NCBI GenBank assembly: GCA_963747105.1
Contig: CAVVEC010000005.1
Location: 186,001-250,000, forward strand
Source: CAVVEC01 sp963747105
GTDB lineage: Bacteria > Acidobacteriota > Terriglobia > Terriglobales > Acidobacteriaceae
Direction: 5' to 3'
DNA: 64,000 nucleotides
Position numbers and translations under genes: made by a program. Positions 56,714 through 64,000 of the stretch are shown piece by piece. The first letter of the stretch is position 1. Each line of letters begins with the position of its first letter. Under the pieces are notes generated by a model. That model was not told the DNA's origin. It saw only the letters and a program-made list of their open reading frames with translations, and did no database searches.

Positions 56714-57872
56714 AAAGATTCTGTTGGTGGATGACGAACCCGCGATGCTGCAGGGGCATCAGCGCCTGCTGCATCGCGAATTTCGTACTGGAGACCGCGG
56801 TGGGCGGCGAAGGGTGCGCTGATCGCGATATCGCCAACGGGCCCTATGCCGTGGTGGTCTCCGACATGCGCATGCCGGAGATGGACGGCGTCCAATTGCT
56901 GGCAGAAATCAAGCTCCGTTCTCCAGACACGATCCGCATCATGCTTACCGGCAATGCCGACATCCAGACTGCGGTGGACGCGGTGAACGAAGGAAACATT
57001 TTCCGCTTTCTCACCAAGCCCTGCAGCAAGGAGTTGCTGGCAAAAACCTTGACCGCGGCCCTTGTGCAATACCGCCTGGTAAATGCCGAGAAGGAGTTGC
57101 TGGAGCAGACCCTGAGCGGCAGCATCCAGCGTGCTCACCGAAGTACTCAGCCTGGTGAGTCCGGCGGCATTCGGCCGGGCCGTGCGCTTGCGCCGCTATA
57201 TTCGTCAGTAGTCGCCCGCATGTCCCTGGGCAGCCCCTGGAAATTTGAGGTCGCCGCCTTGATGTCGCAACTGGGTTGCGTGACCATTGATCAGGAAACC
57301 ATCGACGCCGTTTACGCCGGCCGCAAGCTGTCGCCTGCGGAACAGGCCGCTTTATGACAAACACCCCATGGTGGCGCACGATCTGCTCATCAAACATCCC
57401 CCGCATGGAACCCATCGCCTGGATGATTGCCCATCAGAACCGGCCGGCCCCGGTGGAGGGCGACATCGCCGATCGGGACCGCGCGGACATGCGACTGGGA
57501 GCTGAAATACTCTCCGTGACCCTGGCCTTTGACGAACTCTTGCGCCAGGGTTTGTCCAGGACCGAGGCGGCGCACCGGCTTCTCCGGCAACGTAACCACT
57601 TGGATCGCCGGATCTTTGACGCTCTAGTCGAATTGGAGCCGGAACCGCATCAGAAACAAACGCGCGCTTGTACGATTGCCGAACTCAGCAACGGGATGAT
57701 TCTGGAGCAGGAGGTTCGAACCGATACCGGCTTGTTGATCGTGGCCAAGGGACAAGAAGTCACCCAGGCCCTTATTCTCAAACTCAAGAACTTCTACGAA
57801 AAAAATGCCGTGGATGGAGTGGTAACCGTTTCGTTACCTAATAGCTCGAGCTTTTCCAAAGCCGCTCCCTGA
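56707..57872 (+). CDS. Response regulator with degenerate HD-GYP domain, frame-disrupted
   Basis: About 388 residues. Receiver: EKILLVDDEPAMLQGHQRLL, YAVVVSDMRMPEMDGVQLLA, IRIMLTGNADIQTAVDAVNE and FLTKPCSKELL. A helical linker leads to an HD-GYP-like region: FEVAALMSQLGCVTIDQETI, LSPAEQA, HPMVAHDLLI, EPIAWMIAHQNRPAP, GAEILSVTLAFDELLRQGLS. The metal-binding HD and the GYP motif of cyclic-di-GMP phosphodiesterases are not seen, so it is probably non-catalytic. The C-terminal 70 residues (TIAELSNGMILEQEVRTDTG) form an extra domain. Frames change near 56795, 57135, 57215 and 57350-57400. Ends the signalling operon. Confidence 0.82.
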
Positions 57873-57876
57873 GCGA

Positions 57877-59130
57877 TCAGAATATGTACGCTGTGCCTTG
57901 TGCCTTATTGGAACCGACAGCACGGTATGGCGAGCTGATCGCTATGGTTGTGCCGTTGACAGCTACGGAGTAGCCGAACGCGTCCCCCGTAACGCCGTCG
58001 GAAGCAAGCAGCCTCGCGGTTTCCTTCGCAGTCTTCCAGCCTCCGGAGGCTTCCACAAACACGTAAACCTTGCCCTGGGACCATTTATTCCCACCGACCG
58101 TAGCATTGTTTGCGCCCACGACCGCGGTATGGGTGGAACTGCCGCTGAGGGCAACGGAAGACCCAAAGGTGTCAAATTTCATGCCGTCGGACGCGGTTAA
58201 CCGAGCGGCGTACTTTGCGGTGTTCTGCCAACCTGCGTTTGGTTTGATGAAGACGTAGGCAGCCCCATGGCCCGTGACCGTATCTTGCTGGGACGCCCCG
58301 ATCAGCGCGGTTGCGCCGTTATCGTTAATGGACACCGCCGCCCCGAAATTGTCCCCTGGACCGCCATCCACGGTGGTCAGCTTAGCGGTCTCGGTCATGC
58401 TTACCCAGCCCTGGGCGGACTTCACGAACACGTACGCGGCACCTTGAAACAAGTGGCAATTCTTCGGGCACTTTGTACCCACGGTTGCATCCGGTGCTCC
58501 GACCAGAACCGTGCTGCCGCTGACACTCACTGCGATGCCAAATCGGTCGTTGGTGACCCCGTCCGAGGCGGTCAACTTCGCGGTCTCCGTCATGTTCGCC
58601 CATCCGCCTGTCGGCATCACGAACGCATACGCGACCCCCTGCTCAGATTGGCTACCGTTGGCGGTCGGCGATCCCGCAACCACCAGGTTGCCGTTGATTG
58701 AGACATTGGTAAAGGTTGCTCCGTCGGAAGCCGTCAGGGTGGCATTCGGTTGAGATGTACTCTGCCACCCGCCGCTCGGCATGACGTACACGTAGGCCAC
58801 GCCCGATGCTCCGGCAGCCGCAATCGTGGTGCCGCTTATGCAGACCTGCACCAACAAATCGCTCGAGACTGTCAACTGGGCGTTCGGCGTGGTCATATTT
58901 GCCCAGCCCCCGGATGGCTCCACGTAAATGTTCACGCCCCCTCCCGTGGTGGCGACAACCATGTTGCCATTGCTGGACACAGAGAAACCAAGATCGTCGA
59001 ACGCGGCACCGCCGGAATCGGTCAGCTCAGCCTCTTGAGCGAAAGCGCCGCGCTCGATCTGACCTGTGGCCGGCCCACACCAGGAAACGATCACCAGCAG
59101 CACCACTCCAAAAGCTATTCCACGATTCAT
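57877..59130 (-). CDS. Secreted FG-GAP-repeat protein
   Basis: About 417 residues from the ATG at 59130 (signal peptide GIAFGVVLLVIVSWCGPATG). Seven or so repeats of about 50 residues, each with a pattern like AKLTASDGVTNDRFGIAVSV-SGSTVLVGAP-GAAYVFV-GGW, the FG-GAP/integrin-type blade, forming a beta-propeller. Such repeats mediate adhesion or extracellular binding. One blade contains a cysteine loop (GTKCPKNCHLF). The stop lies 4 bp from the convergent regulator stop. It may be co-transcribed after the glycosidase gene upstream (59-bp gap). Confidence 0.85.
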   Translation of the reverse strand: MNRGIAFGVVLLVIVSWCGPATGQIERGAFAQEAELTDSGGAAFDDLGFSVSSNGNMVVATTGGGVNIYVEPSGGWANMTTPNAQLTVSSDLLVQVCISGTTIAAAGASGVAYVYVMPSGGWQSTSQPNATLTASDGATFTNVSINGNLVVAGSPTANGSQSEQGVAYAFVMPTGGWANMTETAKLTASDGVTNDRFGIAVSVSGSTVLVGAPDATVGTKCPKNCHLFQGAAYVFVKSAQGWVSMTETAKLTTVDGGPGDNFGAAVSINDNGATALIGASQQDTVTGHGAAYVFIKPNAGWQNTAKYAARLTASDGMKFDTFGSSVALSGSSTHTAVVGANNATVGGNKWSQGKVYVFVEASGGWKTAKETARLLASDGVTGDAFGYSVAVNGTTIAISSPYRAVGSNKAQGTAYIF

Positions 59131-59189
59131 TGCCCACCTCGTTGGCACAGAATGCATTGTCGGCGCCAGAGCGTTCGCCTCATCGTTCG

Positions 59190-60524
59190 CTATGGATTCT
59201 GGTTCTCTAAGAATATGGGTTGATATCCAATTTGTACGGTCCCGCCGCTGAGTTGATTTACCTGGCCGAGCACCGTCACATACTGGACAAAAATCGAGTT
59301 ATACGTGTAATTGCTGTAAGTGCACTGGCCGTTACTGCAAGTTTGCGAAGTGTCCCACACAATTTGACCCTGGAAGCCATTCGGCCCAGTCACATTGCAG
59401 GCCCAGACCGTGCCTTGCGGAGCACAGGACTGGTCCACGTTGTTACCGACCATCCACTTGTAAATCTGACCGTAGGCTTTCCCCGGCTTAAGCAGAGTTC
59501 CAGGCTCCCAAAGGTAACGCTTATTAGCCACCCAAAGCGTACCGGCTGGAGTATCACTCCAGGCATACCAATAGAAGCGTTGCGCCTCTCCTAACCAGTG
59601 CATCAGGTAATAGCGGGCAACGAAGCCAGCCTGCAAGTCCTGGTCTGTGAAATTGCAGCAATTCCCGATACCCCAGCTGGCTTCAGTGTCCCATAGAGGT
59701 TTCTTATCCTGACCGTAGGGATGCAAGACATTCTTCTTCCAACTCGAAAAAAAGGTAAGGAAAGTCTCGGGTACGGGCGGCACCCTTGGCTCCTGCAAAT
59801 AAGCGTGAAAGGCAATGACGTCAGCGTAGTCGCCCCCGCCCGCCGCCAGATAGTCCTCAAACCACCTGAGTTCCGGGGCGAACTTGATCCCAACCGACGG
59901 GCTTAAAATGACGGCGCTGCTGTCAATCGAGAGAATGATTTTGCGGGCGTCGCGGGCCATTCGAATCATTTCCGCGATGCCCGCCTTCTCGTTCGCCGGG
60001 TGCCAGCGTCCAAGGTTGGGAGCTTCATCCCAAATTTCCCAGTATTTTATGGACGCATGCGTTTGCAAATAAGTGGGGTCATTCACGTGGCTGGCAATTG
60101 CCGTGACGAAGTCTTTCCAATGCTGGTTGGTGCCGGTTCCGTCGCTGTTGAGGTCATTCGGCCGGTCACAACTGCCCGGTGCGTTGGCGCAAATCCCGTC
60201 ATTGGGATTCGAGGATGCCCACTGCGGCACCCGGCCGAAGGTATACTGCACGTCCGTATTGTGTTCCTTAGCCGCCTTGAGCCACGCATCCAGCATGCTC
60301 CAGTCATATTGGCCGGGAGCGACGTTGATGACTGACCAGGCGGTCCCGGAATCCCACAGACGAAATCCCCCGAACGAGTCTACCGGCCAGGGTTCGCCGA
60401 TGACGGTCGCATGTTCCATCTGCATATCGAAGAACGACGCTGGAACCTGGGCTCGAAGAGTGGCGCTCGCGCCGAGGAACACAAAAAGGGCACAACCAAG
60501 AATGGCAAGTCTGAACTTCGTCAT
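59190..60524 (-). CDS. Secreted clan GH-A glycoside hydrolase (GH39/GH5-like)
   Basis: 444 residues from the ATG at 60524, with a signal peptide (AILGCALFVFLGASATLRA). TIM-barrel pieces: GGFRLWDSGTAWSVINVAPG, ALDAWL-like helix and VQYTFGRVPQWASSN. The acid/base Glu is in IKYWEIWDEAPNLGRWHP, ADVIAFHAYLQEP follows, and the nucleophile Glu is in PLWDTEASWGIGN, the spacing expected for a retaining clan GH-A enzyme. The C-terminal 80 residues (cysteine-containing beta domain) are accessory. It probably cuts a plant or microbial beta-glycan; the exact family and substrate are uncertain. Confidence 0.8.
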   Translation of the reverse strand: MTKFRLAILGCALFVFLGASATLRAQVPASFFDMQMEHATVIGEPWPVDSFGGFRLWDSGTAWSVINVAPGQYDWSMLDAWLKAAKEHNTDVQYTFGRVPQWASSNPNDGICANAPGSCDRPNDLNSDGTGTNQHWKDFVTAIASHVNDPTYLQTHASIKYWEIWDEAPNLGRWHPANEKAGIAEMIRMARDARKIILSIDSSAVILSPSVGIKFAPELRWFEDYLAAGGGDYADVIAFHAYLQEPRVPPVPETFLTFFSSWKKNVLHPYGQDKKPLWDTEASWGIGNCCNFTDQDLQAGFVARYYLMHWLGEAQRFYWYAWSDTPAGTLWVANKRYLWEPGTLLKPGKAYGQIYKWMVGNNVDQSCAPQGTVWACNVTGPNGFQGQIVWDTSQTCSNGQCTYSNYTYNSIFVQYVTVLGQVNQLSGGTVQIGYQPIFLENQNP

Positions 60525-60796
60525 ACGCGCTTCCTCCCGCTCAAGCCTCACCTGCTAAGCCAATTGGTCAGAGCGTACAGCTTCCACGTGCGCCAGGTTC
60601 GAAGAGAGAGTCCCTACAGGAGAGTAACCCGCTGCGTGCCAGTCTAACCCTGCATTCCGCGGCCTGCAATGAGCCCTTCGTCCAGTGGACGAACGACCTC
60701 TGCGGCCAAGCCGGTGAGAACAATTGAATGGCCAGCGCTTACGAGCTGTTGTAAACTGGTCGCCGCTTTTCAAGTCGAAAAGGAGATTCGCGTCCA

Positions 60797-61450
60797 ATGC
60801 TTACCAGACTAGTCCGCACATCTGCCCTGATACTGGTCGCGGTGGTTGGCCTGGGCTCCACGCTCCGGGCGCAAACGATTGCAGCCACAACCGAAACCTG
60901 GTCCGTTCTCCCGGCAGGGAATACGCTGACCATCACCCTCAAGGGTAAGCTCGGACCGATTCTGTCGGGCTCGGATCCTTTGGGCCTCGATGGGCAGAGC
61001 GGGAAAGTTACGATCATGGCCAGCGAATCGCTGTCGCCCATAAAACACACAGCCAACTCCGCGACTTACCGTCTTCCTGCGGGCGCCATCACGGTGACGG
61101 CGGGGAGCAATAAGTTCACCACCAATACGTCTTCGAAGATGACCATCACTCTGCTCAACACCGCGGATACGATGACTCTAGACGTATCCGGGCCGGACGG
61201 TTTGCAGGTCACGGACACGACGTTTCTGCAGGCGGGCAGTTGGACGAACGCGGTGCTGAAGCATCCCACTACCTTCAAGCCCTCTCCGCAGAAGCTGCAC
61301 TCCGCCAAGACCGCAAACGGGCCAGGCTGCAAGGTCAGTTACACGATCTTTGGAGGCACAACCGTCCTCGGCTTCACCGGAACCGGTTCGGATAAGGTTA
61401 CCGCCGGGCCGGTGCGTTTGAAACGCGAGCCGGATCACTGGATGTTTTGA
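60797..61450 (+). CDS. Secreted beta-rich protein of unknown function, 217 aa
   Basis: The ATG at 60797 follows AAAGGAGAT. Signal peptide (TSALILVAVVGLGSTLRA). The mature protein is Thr- and Ser-rich, with alternating strands (NTLTITLKGKLGPILSG, KVTIMASESLSPIKHTA, AITVTAGSNKFTTNTSSKMT), suggesting one or two immunoglobulin-like domains. A single cysteine (GPGCKVSYTIFG). No family recognised. Divergent from the glycosidase gene. Confidence 0.65.
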   Translation: MLTRLVRTSALILVAVVGLGSTLRAQTIAATTETWSVLPAGNTLTITLKGKLGPILSGSDPLGLDGQSGKVTIMASESLSPIKHTANSATYRLPAGAITVTAGSNKFTTNTSSKMTITLLNTADTMTLDVSGPDGLQVTDTTFLQAGSWTNAVLKHPTTFKPSPQKLHSAKTANGPGCKVSYTIFGGTTVLGFTGTGSDKVTAGPVRLKREPDHWMF

Positions 61451-61719
61451 GAAGCGCTGGCCAATCGGAAAGAACAACATCAGGCGATTCCTGCTCTGGC
61501 GATTCCCTTTTGCCGTTACCTAATGTTGTCTTCAGAAGAGGAATCCAATCACTGTCTGGGCCGTCGCCCCCGGCAGCAGGCGACCGGGGTATTGGGCAGG
61601 TCGCGTCTAATGAGACGAGGCGATCACGCGATTCAATGTCGCACGTAGCATCTCGGGTCCCGATGGACTCGCAGCGGACGCCACAAAAGATTCGGGCCTG
61701 CTTAGTGATTGATTTGGTT

Positions 61720-61793
61720 TGGCTGCCCCCCAGGGATTCGAACCCCGATATGCTGATCCAGAGTCAGCTGTCCTGCCGTTGAACGAGGGGGCA
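61720..61793 (-). tRNA. tRNA-Gln (anticodon CUG)
   Basis: Minus-strand cloverleaf: acceptor TGCCCCC/GGGGGCA, D arm GTTC..GGAC, anticodon stem GCTGA/TCAGC with loop CTCTGGA (anticodon CTG), T arm CGGGGTTCGAATCCCTG, encoded CCA. Reads CAG codons. Confidence 0.95.
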
Positions 61794-61952
61794 ACCCTTC
61801 GATTATTTATCAGGCTACGTCTCGGGGTCAAACTACGGCTGCGCTCGCAATTTGTATGTGCCTGGGTTGAGAAGATAAAATTACCCGACTCCGGGTTGCA
61901 GTCTAAGCAATCGTCCCACAAAACGAGGTGGCTTATCCTGAGGGTTTCGCGC

Positions 61953-62684
61953 ATGAGACGAATCGCCTTCCGCCATCTACTCCTGTTCAGCCTGCTCGCG
62001 GTGGCAACCTCTACCTTCGTGCGAGGTCAGAATCAGGCCCAGTCCGCCCAGTACTTTTTTGTACTGCTGACTCGTCCTGCCCATGCTCCACAAATGAGCA
62101 AGGAAGCGGGTGAAAAGCTTCAGGAAGAGCACATGGACAACATCCGCAAGTTGGCTGCCGAACACAAGCTTGTGGCCGCCGGCCCATTCACGGACGACAC
62201 CGCGCTGCGCGGCATCTTCGTGCTCCGAGCGGACTGCGCCGCGCAGGCACAAGATTGGGCCAGCAGCGATCCGGCCATTAAAGCGGGCCATCTGTCCGCC
62301 GAGGTGCTCGGGCCCTGGCTTATTGACCCGAGCGCCCTTCATCCGCCGCCCGCTACGCCTATGGGAATGGAGCAATATACGCTGGTGCTGATGAAGCGGG
62401 GCGAAAAATGGAAATCGGACGCGCCTGCGTTTAGTCTAGTGGTGAAGGAGTATCCTGCCTTCGCGAAAGAGATGACAGCGCAAGGATATTTGGCGGTCGG
62501 CGGACTGTTCCCGTTGAGCGTTCCGGGCGAGCTGCGGGCAGTCAACATCTTCCGCGTGGGCGCAGAACAGACGGCGACGTTGTTGAAGGAAGATCCTGCC
62601 GTCAAAGCGGGCTTGTTTAAGACTGAAATCCATCCCTGGATCACAGGCAAAGGAGTGCTGGCTCCGGGACAGCCGATGCAATAG
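61953..62684 (+). CDS. Exported protein with two YCII-like domains
   Basis: 243 residues from the ATG at 61953 (signal peptide FRHLLLFSLLAVATSTFVRG); the frame is open upstream through the tRNA antisense but that is not coding. Two related halves: YFFVLLTRPAHAPQ with EEHMDNIRKLAAEHKLVAAG (about 30-115) and YTLVLMKRGEKWK with AFAKEMTAQGYLAVGGLF (about 135-230), both ferredoxin-like YCII folds. His/Asp of the first copy may be functional; the second lacks the histidine. Export of a YCII protein is uncommon. Role unknown. Confidence 0.72.
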   Translation: MRRIAFRHLLLFSLLAVATSTFVRGQNQAQSAQYFFVLLTRPAHAPQMSKEAGEKLQEEHMDNIRKLAAEHKLVAAGPFTDDTALRGIFVLRADCAAQAQDWASSDPAIKAGHLSAEVLGPWLIDPSALHPPPATPMGMEQYTLVLMKRGEKWKSDAPAFSLVVKEYPAFAKEMTAQGYLAVGGLFPLSVPGELRAVNIFRVGAEQTATLLKEDPAVKAGLFKTEIHPWITGKGVLAPGQPMQ

Positions 62685-62752
62685 CGATCGGACTACGGCT
62701 GCCGAGCGTTTTTTGACAACTCCGCGGTTTACGATTCATACAGGAGAAGATC

Positions 62753-63364
62753 ATGGTCACGACCATTGGCAGCATCACGCCCCTTACCAGTGACTACAGT
62801 GAAATTGCGCGGCGCTTACTAGAAGCGGAGCAGTGCGCGCTGGTCGTGGTGGATATTCAGGAAAGGCTTCTGCCCCCGATTTTCGAGAAAGAGCGGCTGG
62901 TGAAAAACTCCCAGTTGCTGATTCGCCTGGCCGGCATTCTGAAAATTCCCACGCTCATGACGACGCAGTACGCCAAGGGCTTGGGCGGCACGGTTGCGGA
63001 AATCACTTCCCTGCTGCCCGGAATGCAGCCCATCGACAAAGACATGTTCTCCTGCTTCGGTAGCGACGCTTTTTGCTCCCTGCTGAAGCGGCAGCCAGGC
63101 AACCGAAATACAGTCTTGCTGTGTGGAATGGAAAGTCATATTTGCGTGACGCAGACCGCGCTGGGTGCGATGCGCGACGGCTACATCGTGCATGTGGCTT
63201 CTGACGCCGTGAGTTCCCGCAGCGAATGGAATTGGAAGATTGGCTTAGAACGAATGCGAGCGGCCGGGGCAGTGATCTCGTCAACTGAAATGATGATTTA
63301 CGAACTGCTGCGCTCCTCAGGCGCCCCCGCGTTCAAGGAGTTGCTACCGTACTTGAAAGGCTAG
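62753..63364 (+). CDS. Isochorismatase-family cysteine hydrolase
   Basis: 203 residues. ALVVVDIQERLLPPIF gives the catalytic Asp, IDKDMFSCFGSDAF the Lys region, and VLLCGMESHICVTQTALGAM the nucleophile Cys, followed by HVASDAVSSRSEWNWKIGLE. Relatives are cytoplasmic nicotinamidase/isochorismatase-like hydrolases of the YcaC type; no partner gene shows the substrate. The ATG follows AGGAGAAGATC (good Shine-Dalgarno). 68 bp after the YCII gene, possibly co-transcribed. Confidence 0.88.
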   Translation: MVTTIGSITPLTSDYSEIARRLLEAEQCALVVVDIQERLLPPIFEKERLVKNSQLLIRLAGILKIPTLMTTQYAKGLGGTVAEITSLLPGMQPIDKDMFSCFGSDAFCSLLKRQPGNRNTVLLCGMESHICVTQTALGAMRDGYIVHVASDAVSSRSEWNWKIGLERMRAAGAVISSTEMMIYELLRSSGAPAFKELLPYLKG

Positions 63365-63509
63365 AGCGCAAGCTCTTGACCCCTTCCCCGACGAGGGTTG
63401 AACCGCGCTTCGCGGGTCTCCTTCCACCCTCATCACCTTCGTAACTATCATTCTCGGCTACAAAGATGCCGATAGATCCACCGAGCGGATTTTTTTGGCT
63501 TCACTCTGT

Positions 63510-64000
63510 ATGAACCTGAAAAGTAAATTCCGCCTGATTGTGGCGCTGGCGGTCGCGGGACCGTTAGTTCTGACCGGCTTCTGGCTGACGAGCGAGCGCT
63601 CCCGCCTCATGGCTGAGAAGCAGGAAAAGGCTCGGAGTCTAGTGGATGCTTCTTACTCTGTCATCGTCCAGAGCTACCAGATGGAGCAAGCGGGGCGAAT
63701 GAGCCGTGCCCAGGCCCAGAGGCGGGCGATCGAGATCATCAAGGCTATTCGCTACGAGGGTGAGAACTACCTCTGGATCAACGATTACCACCCCACCATG
63801 GTGATGCATCCGCTGAAGCCCCAGCTCGATGGCAAGGATCTCAGCGACACCAAGGATCCGAATGGCAAGGCTCTGTTCGTTGTGATGGCCGACACTGTCA
63901 AACAAAACGGATCTGGCTTTGTCGCCTACATGTGGCCTAAACCGGGTCTCGACCAACCGGTGCCCAAGCTTTCCTTCGTGAAAGGCTTTGAGCCCTGGGG
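63510..64000 (+). CDS. Cache-domain sensor protein, 3' end outside window
   Basis: The ATG at 63510 opens a frame running off the right edge (163 codons). An N-terminal membrane helix (IVALAVAGPLVLTGFWLTS) is followed by an extracytoplasmic single-Cache domain: RRAIEIIKAIRYEGENYLWI, NDYHPTMVMHPLKPQLDGKD, DTKDPNGKALFVVMADTVKQ, GSGFVAYMWPKPG and PKLSFVKGFEPWG. This is the ligand-binding part of many chemoreceptors and some kinases; the signalling domain lies beyond the window, so the output type cannot be stated. Confidence 0.85.
   Translation, partial: MNLKSKFRLIVALAVAGPLVLTGFWLTSERSRLMAEKQEKARSLVDASYSVIVQSYQMEQAGRMSRAQAQRRAIEIIKAIRYEGENYLWINDYHPTMVMHPLKPQLDGKDLSDTKDPNGKALFVVMADTVKQNGSGFVAYMWPKPGLDQPVPKLSFVKGFEPW

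Noticed and set aside
61719..61952. N-terminal extension of the YCII protein
   Set aside because: It would be encoded antisense across tRNA-Gln; the ATG at 61953 with a signal peptide is far more likely.

Overview
The window looks like a chromosomal segment of an Acidobacteriota bacterium (Terriglobia-like, probably from soil or an environmental assembly). The inference rests on the gene mix: secreted beta-propeller proteins, a YXWGXW-repeat protein, an LssY_C protein, M28/M48/S41 peptidases, a YncE/phosphoesterase fusion, GC-rich DNA and dispersed extragenic palindromes. There is no rRNA, CRISPR array, prophage or plasmid gene. Two tRNA genes (Gly-CCC and Gln-CUG) are present.

Layout. 1-9 kb: nadB (entering from the left), a TerC-like protein, two M28 peptidases, tatC and a tatA/B gene, and a kelch protein. 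9.5-18 kb: an M48 and an S41 peptidase, an LssY_C protein and a large BNR-propeller protein. 18-22 kb: a YXWGXW protein, three tandem paralogous secreted proteins, and a tRNA-Gly preceded by three tandem copies of its own 5' half. 22-31.9 kb: secreted proteins, a phosphoesterase, an ABC exporter operon holding a thioredoxin-like gene behind a 23-bp palindrome, a transglutaminase-like protein and a YncE/phosphoesterase fusion. 32-45.7 kb: a phosphate/polyphosphate island (pstC-pstA-pstB-phoU, CHAD protein, ppx, sixA, ppk, porin, pstS) with Pho-box-like sites upstream of pstC and of pstS, interrupted by an IS1595-family element. 45.7-49.2 kb: a TPR-like protein, glutaryl-CoA dehydrogenase and a BrnT/BrnA toxin-antitoxin pair. 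49.3-52.7 kb: a five-gene minus-strand operon (glycosyltransferase, two PTPS-type pterin synthases, GTP cyclohydrolase I, SDR) resembling a tetrahydrobiopterin-type pathway. 52.7-57.9 kb: TlpA-like lipoprotein, then a three-gene signalling operon (PAS kinase, receiver-HDOD, receiver with degenerate HD-GYP). 57.9-64 kb: FG-GAP protein, clan GH-A glycosidase, secreted proteins, tRNA-Gln, isochorismatase-like hydrolase and the start of a Cache-domain receptor.

Quality warning. Many conserved genes are broken by one-base insertions and deletions: nadB, the M48 and S41 genes, the BNR gene, pstCAB-phoU, the CHAD gene, ppx, ppk, folE, both PTPS genes, the glycosyltransferase, tlpA and the signalling trio. 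Long neighbouring stretches (about 17-29, 42-50 and 58-64 kb) are intact. Since pst, ppx, ppk, folE and the others are all affected but keep full-length homology across frames, I read this mostly as sequence or assembly error and annotate these loci as whole genes, noting where the frames change.

The most noteworthy observations are the tRNA-Gly half-gene array, the candidate biopterin operon, the tandem secreted-protein family, and a 121-bp dispersed repeat whose two copies differ by compensatory changes in a hairpin.
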